This document shows, in pieces, positions 54,292 through 63,004 of a DNA stretch of 64,000 nucleotides (its first letter is position 1; each line of letters opens with the position of its first letter). Both the position numbers and the translations under genes were made by a program. The DNA lies in the NCBI GenBank assembly GCA_963724195.1, contig CAVRTQ010000013.1, forward strand, positions 1-64,000, in the 5' to 3' direction. The notes below the pieces were generated by a model that made no database searches, was not told the DNA's origin, and saw only the letters and a list, made by a program, of their open reading frames with translations. The DNA is from Solirubrobacter sp963724195. Its GTDB lineage: Bacteria > Actinomycetota > Thermoleophilia > Solirubrobacterales > Solirubrobacteraceae.

Positions 54292-55172
54292 GCAGCGGCT
54301 CGACCTGCTCGCGCAGGTGCTCGAACTCCGGCGGGAGCGCGAGCGATTCGCCCAGCGAAGCGGCGGGCTCGTCGGTGGCGAAGCCCGGGCCGATCGTCGC
54401 GATCTCGTACAGGATCCCGCCCGGCTCGCGCGAGTAGATCGAGCGGAAGTAGAAGCGGTCGATCACGGGCGTCACCTGCGATCCGGCCGCAGCCAGCCGC
54501 TCCCGCCACGCCTCGTGGTCGTCCATCGGCGAAGCCCACGCGATGTGATGGATCGTCCCGGCGCCACCGAAGCCGCGGCCCGGTGACGGCTCGAAGACGA
54601 TCGACCCGCCGCGCGCGGCGCCGCGCGCCTCGAAGGCGTGCGCGCCCGGTCTCTTCGAACGCCAGCGTCTCGCGCAGGTGCTTCTCGGACTTGCGTGGAT
54701 CGGCGACGCACGCGTGCACCTCATGGAACCCGAGCAGCGCGTGCTCGGCGGGTACCTCGGTCGACCGCGCGGCCAAGGGTGGGTCCGGCACGTCGACGAC
54801 CCGCAGCTCGTGCTGCAGGCCCTCGAAGTCGGCGAAGCGCAGCCCGTTCTCCACCCGCTCGACCGCGACGCTCTCGGCCCCGAACCGGTCCTCCCAGAAC
54901 GACAACGTCTCCGCAGACTTCACCCGGTGGACGATCCGGTGCACCATTCCGGCGCCCGCCCGGCCGATCCGCGCGTTCGGGTACTCGAAGAACGTGAGGT
55001 CCGACCCCGCGGAGCCGTGCTCGTCCGCGTAGAAGAGGTGGTAGACGGTCGGGTCGTCCTGGTTGACGGACTTCTTGACCATTCGCAGGCCCAGCAGCCG
55101 CACGTAGAAGTCGACGTTCCGCGGAGCGTCGCCCGTGATGGCGGTGATGTGATGGATGCCTTCGAGCTTCAT
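54236..55172 (-). CDS. Ring-cleaving dioxygenase-like VOC protein, one frameshift
   Basis: About 311 residues with two VOC modules. First: LEGIHHITAITGDAPRNVDFYVRLLGLRMVKK, FEGLQHELRVVD. A slip near 54650 (an extra G in GGG) precedes the second: GGAGTIHHIAWASPMDDHEAW, REPGGILYEIATIGPGF. His in HHIT and HHIA and Glu in LYEIA form the metal site of the YkcA/MhqO type, linked to quinone or aromatic stress. ATG 55172 overlaps the threonine aldolase TGA by 4 nt. The 3' end overlaps the split MFS gene by 56 nt antisense. Confidence 0.75.
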
Positions 55173-56197
55173 CGAGCGCATACACGTTCTAGCGCTTCGA
55201 GCGCTGTTTGGACCCCGTCGGCGTCCACATCCAGGTGCGTGACGGCGCGTACCCGCCGACCACCGACCGCGCCCATGATCACGCCGCGTTCCTTCAAGCT
55301 GGCACACAGCCGCTCCGGCTCGTCGTGCTCGAAGATGACGATGTTGGTCTCGACGTCATCCGGGTCGATCGTCACGCCCGGCAACCCGGCGAGCCCGTCC
55401 GCCAGCACGCGGGCCAGCGCGTGATCGTCCGCCAGCCGGTCCACGTGGTGGTCGAGCGCGTACAGCGCGCCCGCGGCCACGATCCCCGCCTGGCGCATCG
55501 CGCCGCCGAGCATCTGCTTGTAGCGCCAGGCCTCGTCGATCAGCTCGACCGACCCCGCGAGCACCGCACCCAAAGGCGCGCCCAACCCCTTGGTGAAGTC
55601 CAGCCACGCCGTGTCGAACCCGGCCGTCATCTCCGAGGCCGCCACCCCCGAGGCCACGACGGCGTTCATCAGCCGCGCCCCGTCCATGTGCAGCCGGAGC
55701 CCGGCCTCCGACGCGACGCTCACCACGTCCCGCAGCTGCGACAGCGGCCACACCCGGCCGCCGGCCATGTTCGTCGTCTGCTCGACCGACACCAACCGCG
55801 ACCGCGGCGAATAGCGATCGCCCGCGGGCCGCAGCGCGCCGCGCACGTCCTCGCCCGTGAACATGCCCAAGGGCGTGTCGAGCGGGTACATCATCGCCCC
55901 CGCGAACGCCGCCGGCCCGCCGGCCTCGGCGATGATCGGGTGCGACCGGCGATGCAGGATCGCCTCGTCGCCCCCAGGGCGGATGTGGAGCCGGAACGCG
56001 ATCTCGTTGCACATCGTTCCGGACGGGAGGAAGACGGCGGCCGGGAAGCCCAGCAGGGCGGCCACCCGCGAGCAGAGCTCGGTGACCTGCGGGTCCTCGA
56101 AGCGCTGCTCGTCACCCACTTCCGCCTCCGCCATGGCCTTGCGCATGGCGGAGGTCGGACGGGTCTGCGTGTCTGAATACAGGTTGACCAGGGTCAA
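55169..56197 (-). CDS. ltaE: Low-specificity L-threonine aldolase
   Basis: 342 residues, PLP fold type I. NLYSDTQTRPTSAMRKAM start, GDEQRFEDPQVTEL, FLPSGTMCNEIA (cofactor phosphate), HMDGARLMNA (Asp binding pyridine N) and WLDFTKGLGAPLGAVLAG with the Schiff-base Lys. It splits threonine or allo-threonine to glycine and acetaldehyde. Start is TTG 56197 with GAAGGG just upstream and TAGGTT further out. First gene of a two-gene operon with the VOC protein; a link between the two activities is not obvious. Confidence 0.85.
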   Translation of the reverse strand: MTLVNLYSDTQTRPTSAMRKAMAEAEVGDEQRFEDPQVTELCSRVAALLGFPAAVFLPSGTMCNEIAFRLHIRPGGDEAILHRRSHPIIAEAGGPAAFAGAMMYPLDTPLGMFTGEDVRGALRPAGDRYSPRSRLVSVEQTTNMAGGRVWPLSQLRDVVSVASEAGLRLHMDGARLMNAVVASGVAASEMTAGFDTAWLDFTKGLGAPLGAVLAGSVELIDEAWRYKQMLGGAMRQAGIVAAGALYALDHHVDRLADDHALARVLADGLAGLPGVTIDPDDVETNIVIFEHDEPERLCASLKERGVIMGAVGGRRVRAVTHLDVDADGVQTALEALERVCAR

Positions 56198-56288
56198 AGC
56201 CCTTCGAACCTAGCGAGTTCGCGGGGCCGACCCGGGCCCCGCGAACGTGCCGGCGAACTCGCCGAAGCATCGCCCCTGGGCGATGCGA

Positions 56289-57227
56289 CTACTTCAGGCG
56301 GCTCTTCGCGTACTTCTGGAACTGCTCGAGCGCGGGGCGCGGCGAGCCGTCGACGTTCACCAGGCCGGAGTCCCAGTTGCCCGTCTCACCGAACCAGCGG
56401 TAGACGTACAGGCGCGTCAGCTTCGACTTGTAGCCCTTCTTCTTGGAGTCGTAGCGATCCGCGAGCGTGAACATGTACTTCGTGGCGGACGCGGCGCGCG
56501 CGGCGTCCGTCGGGAAGTCCGGGGCGAACGTGGTGATGCCGCCGGTCTCGGTCAGCCAGACCTCGCCCGGGACGGTCTTCAGGACGGTCGTCAGGCCCTT
56601 GGACTGGCGCCGGTTGACGTCCTTGTAGTTGTGCAGGCCCCAGATGCGGCCCTTGTTCTTGGAGTACCTGATGAAGTCGGTGAGCCACTTCTTGACCGTG
56701 CTCTGGTCGAGCACGTCTGCAGCCATGACCTTGCACTTGGAGCCGCACACGCTGCGCAGCGTCGCGTAGTACTCGGCGGCCTTCTTCGGGCTCTTCGCGA
56801 TCGGCTGCGAGACGTGGTTGGCCTCGTTCCAGGGCGCGTAGGTCTTGATCCACGTGTGCGACTTGCGGAAGTCGCTCACGGCCTTCTTGTAGGCGCTCTT
56901 GGACGGCGCCTTGCAGGCCTTGGACTTGGAGTACTTGGAGCCGTTCCAGCAGCCGCGGCGAGCCGTGAACATCAGCAGGACGTCCTGCTTCGCGGCGCGC
57001 GCGGCGGCGAGGAAGGCGTCAGCGTCGGCCTTCTGGCCCGGGTCCTTGGCGTAGTCCCACGCGAGGATGTAGCGGACGCGCTTGAGCTTCAGCTGCTGCC
57101 ACGCGGGCTGGCTGAAGACCGCTGCATTCTGCTCACTCAGACCGACCCGGTAGTTGGCGGAAGCCGGAGCGCACAGGGCGAGGGCCGCCAGGATGGCGAC
57201 GACGATTGTCGTTCTCGTTCGGTGCAT
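56289..57227 (-). CDS. Secreted glycoside-hydrolase-like TIM-barrel protein
   Basis: 312 residues. Signal TTIVVAILAALALCAPASA. The body is barrel-like: RVRYILAWDYAKDP, DVLLMFTARRGCW, the loop YAPWNEANHVSQ with a candidate acid/base Glu after Asn, KVMAADVLDQS, WGLHNYKDVNR, EVWLTETGGI with a candidate nucleophile Glu, and LYVYRWFGETGNWDSGLV. The NE and TE pair fits clan GH-A (GH5/GH39-like). Unusually Lys-rich for a secreted actinobacterial enzyme (runs like SKYSKSKACKAPSKSAYKK). Family number and substrate not assignable by eye. Divergent from uvrC. Confidence 0.65.
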   Translation of the reverse strand: MHRTRTTIVVAILAALALCAPASANYRVGLSEQNAAVFSQPAWQQLKLKRVRYILAWDYAKDPGQKADADAFLAAARAAKQDVLLMFTARRGCWNGSKYSKSKACKAPSKSAYKKAVSDFRKSHTWIKTYAPWNEANHVSQPIAKSPKKAAEYYATLRSVCGSKCKVMAADVLDQSTVKKWLTDFIRYSKNKGRIWGLHNYKDVNRRQSKGLTTVLKTVPGEVWLTETGGITTFAPDFPTDAARAASATKYMFTLADRYDSKKKGYKSKLTRLYVYRWFGETGNWDSGLVNVDGSPRPALEQFQKYAKSRLK

Positions 57228-57298
57228 ACGGGGAGGAACCGATAGCAGCCGCTCGAGTTGCGGACCGGAGTGCCTCGTACGATCTGTTGCAGAGGCAA

Positions 57299-59179
57299 AT
57301 GGCAGTTCAGACCGAATCCGAGCGTCTCCGCGAGCAGCGTCTTTCGCTGCCGGACCAGCCGGGGGTATACGTTTTCCGCGATCGTCGCGGGAAGGTCATC
57401 TACGTCGGCAAGGCGAAGTCGATCCGCAAGCGGGTGGCGAGCCATTTCTCGAACCCGACGATGTACGGGACGACCGCGCTCACGTCGGAGATCGACGACA
57501 TCCAGCCGCTGGTCGTCACCACCGAGGCGGAGGCGCTGCTCACCGAGCAGAACTTCATCAAGCAGTACAAGCCGAAGTTCAACATCCGGCTGCGCGACGA
57601 CAAGTCGTACCCGTACATCGCGATCAGCCTCGACGAGGACTTTCCCCGGGTCTACTTCACGCGTGAGCGCCACAAGAGCAAGCGCGTGTACTTCGGGCCG
57701 TACTCGTCCGCCAAGCGCGTGCGCAACACGCTGGACCTGCTCGGCAAGATCTTCCTGTTCCGCTCGTGCGAGGGCACCGAACCCGGCCGCCACTCCGGCT
57801 CGCCGTGCCTGGACTACTACATCAAGCGCTGCGGGGCGCCCTGCGTCGGCTACGTCTCCAAGGAGGAGTACCGCGAGGGGATCGACGGCGTCGTCGCGTT
57901 CCTGTCGGGCCGCTTCAAGCAGATCGAGCGCGACCTCGAGAAGAAGATGTACTTCGCGGCGGGCCAGCAGGACTACGAGCAGGCCACGATCGAGCGCAAC
58001 CGGCTGCAGTCCGTGAAGGCGCTGCTCGAACGCCAGCGCGTGGCCGAGGGCGGTGCCGGCACCTACGACGCGGTCGCGGTCGCGCTCGAGGGCACGGAGG
58101 CCAACGCGCAGGTCTTCCAGGTGCGCGACGGCGTGCTTTCCGACCGCCAGTCCTTTTACCTCGACAACCAGGCCGAGCAGAATGCGGCGATCGTCGTCGA
58201 GGAGTTCATGCTCCAGTTCTATGCGGGCGCGCTCAGCATCCCGCCGCTGATCGTCGTGCAGGGCGTCGTGGCCGAGGGCTCGGAGCTCGGGGTGCTCGGC
58301 GAGTTGCTGGGGGAGCGGCGCGGCAGCCAGGTGGAGATCCGCGCGTCCGAGCGCGGCGGCAAGTTCCGCATCCTCGAACTGGCCGAGCGCAACGCCAAGC
58401 TCGCGCTCGACCAGGAGAAGCTCAAGTCCGAGCGCAAGCGCCAGCAGCGCGTGGACTCGCTCAACGGCCTGCAGTCCGCCCTGAACCTGGACGCCCTCCC
58501 GGTGCGGATCGAGTGCTTCGACATCTCGCACGTCGGCGGCACCCACACCGTCGCCTCGATGGTCGTGTTCGAGGGTGGCGCGCCCAAGAAGAGCGATTAC
58601 CGGCGCTTCACGATTCGCTCGCACGACGGCAACGATGATTTCGCCTCGATGAGCGAGGTGTTGGGGCGGCGCTTCGCCCAGTGGGAGAAGCAGACCGAGA
58701 AGTCGCCCTACGACGCGAACCGTGACGCGTCGTTCGCCGCCCTCCCGAACCTGATCGTGATCGACGGTGGCAAGGGCCAGCTCGGCGCGGGCGTCGGGCC
58801 GCTGGAGGGGTTCATCGACCGCGGGGTGGCGGTCGTGTCGCTCGCCAAGCGGATCGAGGAGGTCTTCCTGCCGGGGGTGCCGAACCCCGTGCTGATGGCC
58901 CACGAGACGCCGGAGCTGCAGCTGCTCCAGCGCGTCCGGGACGAGGCGCACCGGTTTGCCATCACCCACCACCGGATCCGGCGCGACAAGGCGATGACCG
59001 AGTCGATCATGGATGAGCTCCCGGGCATCGGCCCTTCGCGCAAGCGCGCGCTTCTGAAACATTTCGGTTCGCCTGAGGCCGTACTGGGAGCCTCGCGTGA
59101 GGATCTGGAGAACGTGCCGGGATTCCCGCAGAAGGTCGCTCGCGACCTCTATGCCCACCTCAACAAGACAGGGCGCTGA
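57299..59179 (+). CDS. uvrC: Excinuclease ABC subunit C
   Basis: 626 residues. GIY-YIG nuclease at 15-95 (PGVYVFRDRRGKVIYVGKAKSIRKRV), Cys-rich link CLDYYIKRCGAPCVG, UVR motif around 205-240 (QQDYEQATIERNRLQSV), RNase H-like nuclease at about 385-540 (RIECFDISHVGGTHTVASMVVF, IVIDGGKGQL) and C-terminal helix-hairpin-helix (ELPGIGPSRKRALLKHFGS). Makes both incisions in nucleotide-excision repair with UvrAB. ATG 57299 has AGAGG just upstream; TACGAT at 57279 is a likely -10. Followed 3 nt later by rapZ. Confidence 0.95.
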   Translation: MAVQTESERLREQRLSLPDQPGVYVFRDRRGKVIYVGKAKSIRKRVASHFSNPTMYGTTALTSEIDDIQPLVVTTEAEALLTEQNFIKQYKPKFNIRLRDDKSYPYIAISLDEDFPRVYFTRERHKSKRVYFGPYSSAKRVRNTLDLLGKIFLFRSCEGTEPGRHSGSPCLDYYIKRCGAPCVGYVSKEEYREGIDGVVAFLSGRFKQIERDLEKKMYFAAGQQDYEQATIERNRLQSVKALLERQRVAEGGAGTYDAVAVALEGTEANAQVFQVRDGVLSDRQSFYLDNQAEQNAAIVVEEFMLQFYAGALSIPPLIVVQGVVAEGSELGVLGELLGERRGSQVEIRASERGGKFRILELAERNAKLALDQEKLKSERKRQQRVDSLNGLQSALNLDALPVRIECFDISHVGGTHTVASMVVFEGGAPKKSDYRRFTIRSHDGNDDFASMSEVLGRRFAQWEKQTEKSPYDANRDASFAALPNLIVIDGGKGQLGAGVGPLEGFIDRGVAVVSLAKRIEEVFLPGVPNPVLMAHETPELQLLQRVRDEAHRFAITHHRIRRDKAMTESIMDELPGIGPSRKRALLKHFGSPEAVLGASREDLENVPGFPQKVARDLYAHLNKTGR

Positions 59180-59182
59180 GCC

Positions 59183-60112
59183 ATGGCGAATGCCGTGCGC
59201 GACGAGAAGCTGGACGGCCGTCGGCCGGGTTCCAACCTCGAAGACCTCGTGATCATCTCCGGGCTGTCGGGGGCCGGGAAGTCGAGCGCGATGAACGTGT
59301 TCGAGGACGCGGGCTACTTCTGCGTCGACAACCTGCCCGCGGAGATGATCCGTTCGCTCTCGGAGCTGTTCATGCACCAGGGGTCGAAGGTGGAGCGCGC
59401 CGCGGTGGTCTGCGACTCGCGCGGCGGCGACTACCTGTCGGCGCTCGCGGGTGTGATCGACCAGCTCGTCTCGGCGGGCGTCGCGCACCGGGTCGTGTTC
59501 CTGTGGGCCGACGAGGGCGCGTTGGTGACCCGCTACAAGGAGACGCGTCGCCGGCACCCGCTCTCGCCGCACGGCAGCGTGGTCGACGGCATCCGGGCCG
59601 AGGTGGAGCTGCTCGAGCCCGTCCGCCAGCGCGCGGACATCGTGATCGACACGAGCGGGCTGAGCGCCGCCGCGCTGCGCCGCAAGGTCGCCGACGAGCT
59701 GCTGGAGCCGTCCACGCCGGGCAAGCTCGCGGTCACGTTCACCTCCTTCGGGCACAAGCACGGCCCGCCGCGCGACGCGGACCTCGCGTTCGACGTGCGC
59801 TTTCTCCCGAACCCGCACTACGACGCCAACCTGCGTCCGCTCACCGGCTTCGACCAGCGGATCGTGGACTACGTGGGCCGCGACGGCCGCCTCGAGGTGT
59901 TCTACGGCCACGTCATGCCGCTGCTGGACTTCCTGCTGCCCCAGTACGTGGCCGAGGGCAAGGCGCACCTGATGGTGGCCATCGGGTGCACGGGTGGGCG
60001 CCACCGCTCCGTGGCCATCACCGAGCATCTGGCCGCGCACTTCCGCGACCGGCCGGAGTTCTTCGTCGAGGTCGCGCATCGCGACGTCGACCGGTTGCCG
60101 ATCAAGCGGTAG
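59183..60112 (+). CDS. rapZ: RapZ/YvcJ nucleotide-binding protein
   Basis: 309 residues. P-loop IISGLSGAGKSSAMNVFED, then YFCVDNLPAEMI, HRVVFLWADEGALVTRYKETRRRHPLS, VTFTSFGHKHGPP, VRFLPNPHYDANLRPLTG and AIGCTGGRHRSVAITEHLA at the C-terminus. In Gram-positives YvcJ has ATP/GTPase activity and affects competence or small-RNA levels; the actinobacterial role is unclear. It follows uvrC with 3 nt, the standard order, but yvcK and whiA, which normally come next, are absent. Confidence 0.9.
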   Translation: MANAVRDEKLDGRRPGSNLEDLVIISGLSGAGKSSAMNVFEDAGYFCVDNLPAEMIRSLSELFMHQGSKVERAAVVCDSRGGDYLSALAGVIDQLVSAGVAHRVVFLWADEGALVTRYKETRRRHPLSPHGSVVDGIRAEVELLEPVRQRADIVIDTSGLSAAALRRKVADELLEPSTPGKLAVTFTSFGHKHGPPRDADLAFDVRFLPNPHYDANLRPLTGFDQRIVDYVGRDGRLEVFYGHVMPLLDFLLPQYVAEGKAHLMVAIGCTGGRHRSVAITEHLAAHFRDRPEFFVEVAHRDVDRLPIKR

Positions 60113-60156
60113 GGCGGTTGGAGCGCCGCGCTGGTTGGGCTCGGCGGCGAGGCGAA

Positions 60157-60369
60157 CTCGAAACGAACGGCAAACGCCTCGGTCGATGGGGTGGTGAGCC
60201 CGCGCGCGCGGCAGAGTCCGTGGCTGGGTTAATCGACTCAGGCGGCACAACCCGCCACTACCGGCGGTACTGGCTGGGTTAAACCGCCTCAGGCGGCACA
60301 ACCCAGCCAGCAGTCGCCGCGCGGCGGGCTCACCACTCCCTTACCAGCGCAGTTGCCGTTCGTTTCGAG
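60157..60369. repeat. Imperfect inverted-repeat element between rapZ and tetR
   Basis: Left arm 60157-60230 and right arm 60300-60369 are inverted copies of one element of about 70 nt. Perfect blocks: a 17-nt block (60157-60173 with 60353-60369), GTGGTGAGCCCGC (60191-60203 with 60324-60336) and the GGCTGGGTT end. Between them a direct repeat of about 33 nt occurs at 60221-60253 and 60271-60304. The right arm forms the last codons of tetR. Confidence 0.75.
60271..60309. terminator. Nested hairpin between convergent rapZ and tetR
   Basis: TGGCTGGGTT (60271-60280) pairs perfectly with AACCCAGCCA (60300-60309); inside it CCGCC (60284-60288) pairs with GGCGG (60292-60296). A very stable structure, likely a bidirectional terminator although it is part of the repeat element. 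Confidence 0.6.
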
Positions 60370-60927
60370 ACCGCCTCGAGGCCCGGCGCGACGCCGCGCG
60401 GCCGGCATCACGCCGGTCACGCTCGCGTACAGCGCCTCGGGATCGAGGCCCATCGACGCGAAGTTGCCCTCGATCTCCAGGCTCACGTGGCCGTGCGCGC
60501 GGGACCACAGCGTCACGGCCTGCTCCTCGTCCACGAACCGGACGAGGATCTCCATGCTGCGCTTGGCGGCCGCGACCAGCGCCGGCTGGTGCGGGTCATA
60601 GCCCGGCCACGGCGCGCTGTAGAGCAGCCGGTAGCGGTGGGGCTGGGCGAGGGCCCATTCCCTATATGCACGCGCGAAGGACTCCAGGTCGGTCGAGGGG
60701 TCCAGCGCCGCGGCCAGGTCCTCGTAGGCGTCGAAGACGAGCGCGGTGAGCAGCGCGTCCCGGTTCTTGAAGTAGCGGTACAGCGCGGGGCCGCTCACGC
60801 CCAGCTCGCGGGCGATCGCGTTGAGCGCGACGGCGGCCGGCCCGCCGGACTCCAGCTGCGCCAGCGCGACCCGCTTTACGGCTGCCCGTACCTGGTTGCC
60901 GCGTTCGCTTGTTAGAGTCTCTAACAT
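60289..60927 (-). CDS. TetR-family transcriptional regulator
   Basis: 212 residues from ATG 60927. Helix-turn-helix: AVALNAIARELGVSGPALYRYFKNRDALLTAL. Ligand domain of TetR_C_13/WHG type: FARAYREWALAQPHRYRLLYSAPWPGY and ALYASVTGVM. The last 30 residues (LETNGNCAGKGVVSPP...) come from the inverted-repeat element and are not family sequence, so the native C-terminus is lost or extended. TAGCTT stands 7 nt before the start, indicating a leaderless mRNA. Divergent from the oxidoreductase at 60959, its probable target. Confidence 0.8.
   Translation of the reverse strand: MLETLTSERGNQVRAAVKRVALAQLESGGPAAVALNAIARELGVSGPALYRYFKNRDALLTALVFDAYEDLAAALDPSTDLESFARAYREWALAQPHRYRLLYSAPWPGYDPHQPALVAAAKRSMEILVRFVDEEQAVTLWSRAHGHVSLEIEGNFASMGLDPEALYASVTGVMPAARRRAGPRGGLETNGNCAGKGVVSPPRGDCWLGCAA
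60910..60926. promoter_or_regulatory. TetR operator palindrome
   Basis: TGTTAGAG (60910-60917) and CTCTAACA (60919-60926) form a perfect palindrome around T, covering codons 2-6 of tetR right after its start. It also lies 33 nt before the divergent ATG 60959, so one bound repressor could block both promoters. Confidence 0.65.
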
Positions 60928-60958
60928 CAGTTAGAAGCTATCACGTGGGGATGACGAC

Positions 60959-61945
60959 ATGCAGGTCAAACAACTCGAGATGGCGGCGCAGGGTGAGTTC
61001 CCGCAGGTGCGGACCCGTGAGGTGCCGGCGCCCGGTCCGGGGCAGGTGCTCGTGCGCGTGGAGGCCACGGGTGTCTCGTTCGCCGAGCAGCAGATGCGGC
61101 GCGGCAAGTACTACGACCAGCCGAAGTTCCCGTTCGTGCCCGGGTACGACCTGGTCGGCAGGGCGGAAGGGCAGCGCGTGGCCGCGCTGACGAAGGTCGG
61201 CGGCTGGGCCGACCACGTCGTGCTGGACCGCGCCGACCTCGTCCCGGTGCCGGACGGCGTGAGCGCCGAGGCGGCCGAGACGGTCGTGGTGAACGGGCTG
61301 ACGGCGTGGCGGATGCTGCACCGCGCGGCGAAGGTGCAACCCGGTCAGACGATCGTCGTCCTGGGCGCGTCCGGCGGCGTCGGCTCCGTGCTCGTCCAAC
61401 TCGCGCGGCACGCCGGCATCGAGGTGATCGGCACGTCCGGCCCCAAGCAGCTCGAGCAGGTGCGGGCGATGGGGGCGACGGTGATCGACCACCGCAACGA
61501 GGACGTGCACGCCCGCGTGCGGGAGCTCGCGCCGGACGGCGTCGCGGCCGTCTTCGACCACGTCGGCGGACCGGGCATCAACGCCTCGTGGGGCCTGCTG
61601 GCGAAGGGCGGGACGCTCGTCTCCTACGGGTCCGCCTCGACCCGGGACGTGCCCGGCAACCCAGCACTGCCGGTGCTCAAGCTGATCGCCAAGCTGCAGG
61701 TCTGGAACCTGCTGCCAAACGGCCGCAGCGCGACCTTCTTCAACCTCTGGGCGGGCCATCGCCGGAAGGCCAAGTTCCGCGCCCAGCTGCGCGCGGATCT
61801 CACCCAGGTCTTCGAGCTGGTGCGCGACGGCGTGATCGAGCCGCAGATCGCCGCGCGCTTCCCGCTGGAGGAGGCCGCCGACGCGCTGCGCTTCGCCGAG
61901 GCCGGCGGCTTCAACGGGAAGGTGGTGATCATTCCGGGGTCATAA
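60959..61945 (+). CDS. Zinc-free quinone oxidoreductase-like MDR protein
   Basis: 328 residues. GroES-like half: VKQLEMAAQGEFPQVR, GVSFAEQQMRRGKYYDQPKFPFVPGYDLVG; Rossmann half: VVLGASGGVGSVLVQLARHAG and DHVGGPGINASWGLLAKGG. No catalytic or structural zinc Cys set, so it belongs with NADPH:quinone or enoyl reductases. ATG 60959 has GGGGA 11 nt upstream. Placed opposite a TetR regulator with a shared operator: an inducible detoxification gene is likely. Confidence 0.8.
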   Translation: MQVKQLEMAAQGEFPQVRTREVPAPGPGQVLVRVEATGVSFAEQQMRRGKYYDQPKFPFVPGYDLVGRAEGQRVAALTKVGGWADHVVLDRADLVPVPDGVSAEAAETVVVNGLTAWRMLHRAAKVQPGQTIVVLGASGGVGSVLVQLARHAGIEVIGTSGPKQLEQVRAMGATVIDHRNEDVHARVRELAPDGVAAVFDHVGGPGINASWGLLAKGGTLVSYGSASTRDVPGNPALPVLKLIAKLQVWNLLPNGRSATFFNLWAGHRRKAKFRAQLRADLTQVFELVRDGVIEPQIAARFPLEEAADALRFAEAGGFNGKVVIIPGS

Positions 61946-61957
61946 CGCCACCTTCGG

Positions 61958-61983
61958 TAGCCTCATCCCCCGTTTTCAACGGG
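61958..61983 (+). promoter_or_regulatory. gap promoter -10 and 5'-end hairpin
   Basis: TAGCCT (61958-61963) is a good -10. About 6 nt later, where the mRNA should start, CCCGTT (61969-61974) pairs with AACGGG (61978-61983) around TTC. The ribosome site AAAGGGA follows directly. A hairpin at the extreme 5' end can stabilise an mRNA; inferred from position. Confidence 0.5.
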
Positions 61984-61996
61984 AAAGGGACTGAGA

Positions 61997-62990
<994 letters not shown>

Positions 62991-63004
<14 letters not shown>

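Noticed and set aside
57137..60301. A very long open frame (over 1000 codons) antisense to uvrC and rapZ
   Set aside because: High GC leaves antisense frames open; the translation is His/Arg/Leu-rich with no domains, and the sense genes are certain.
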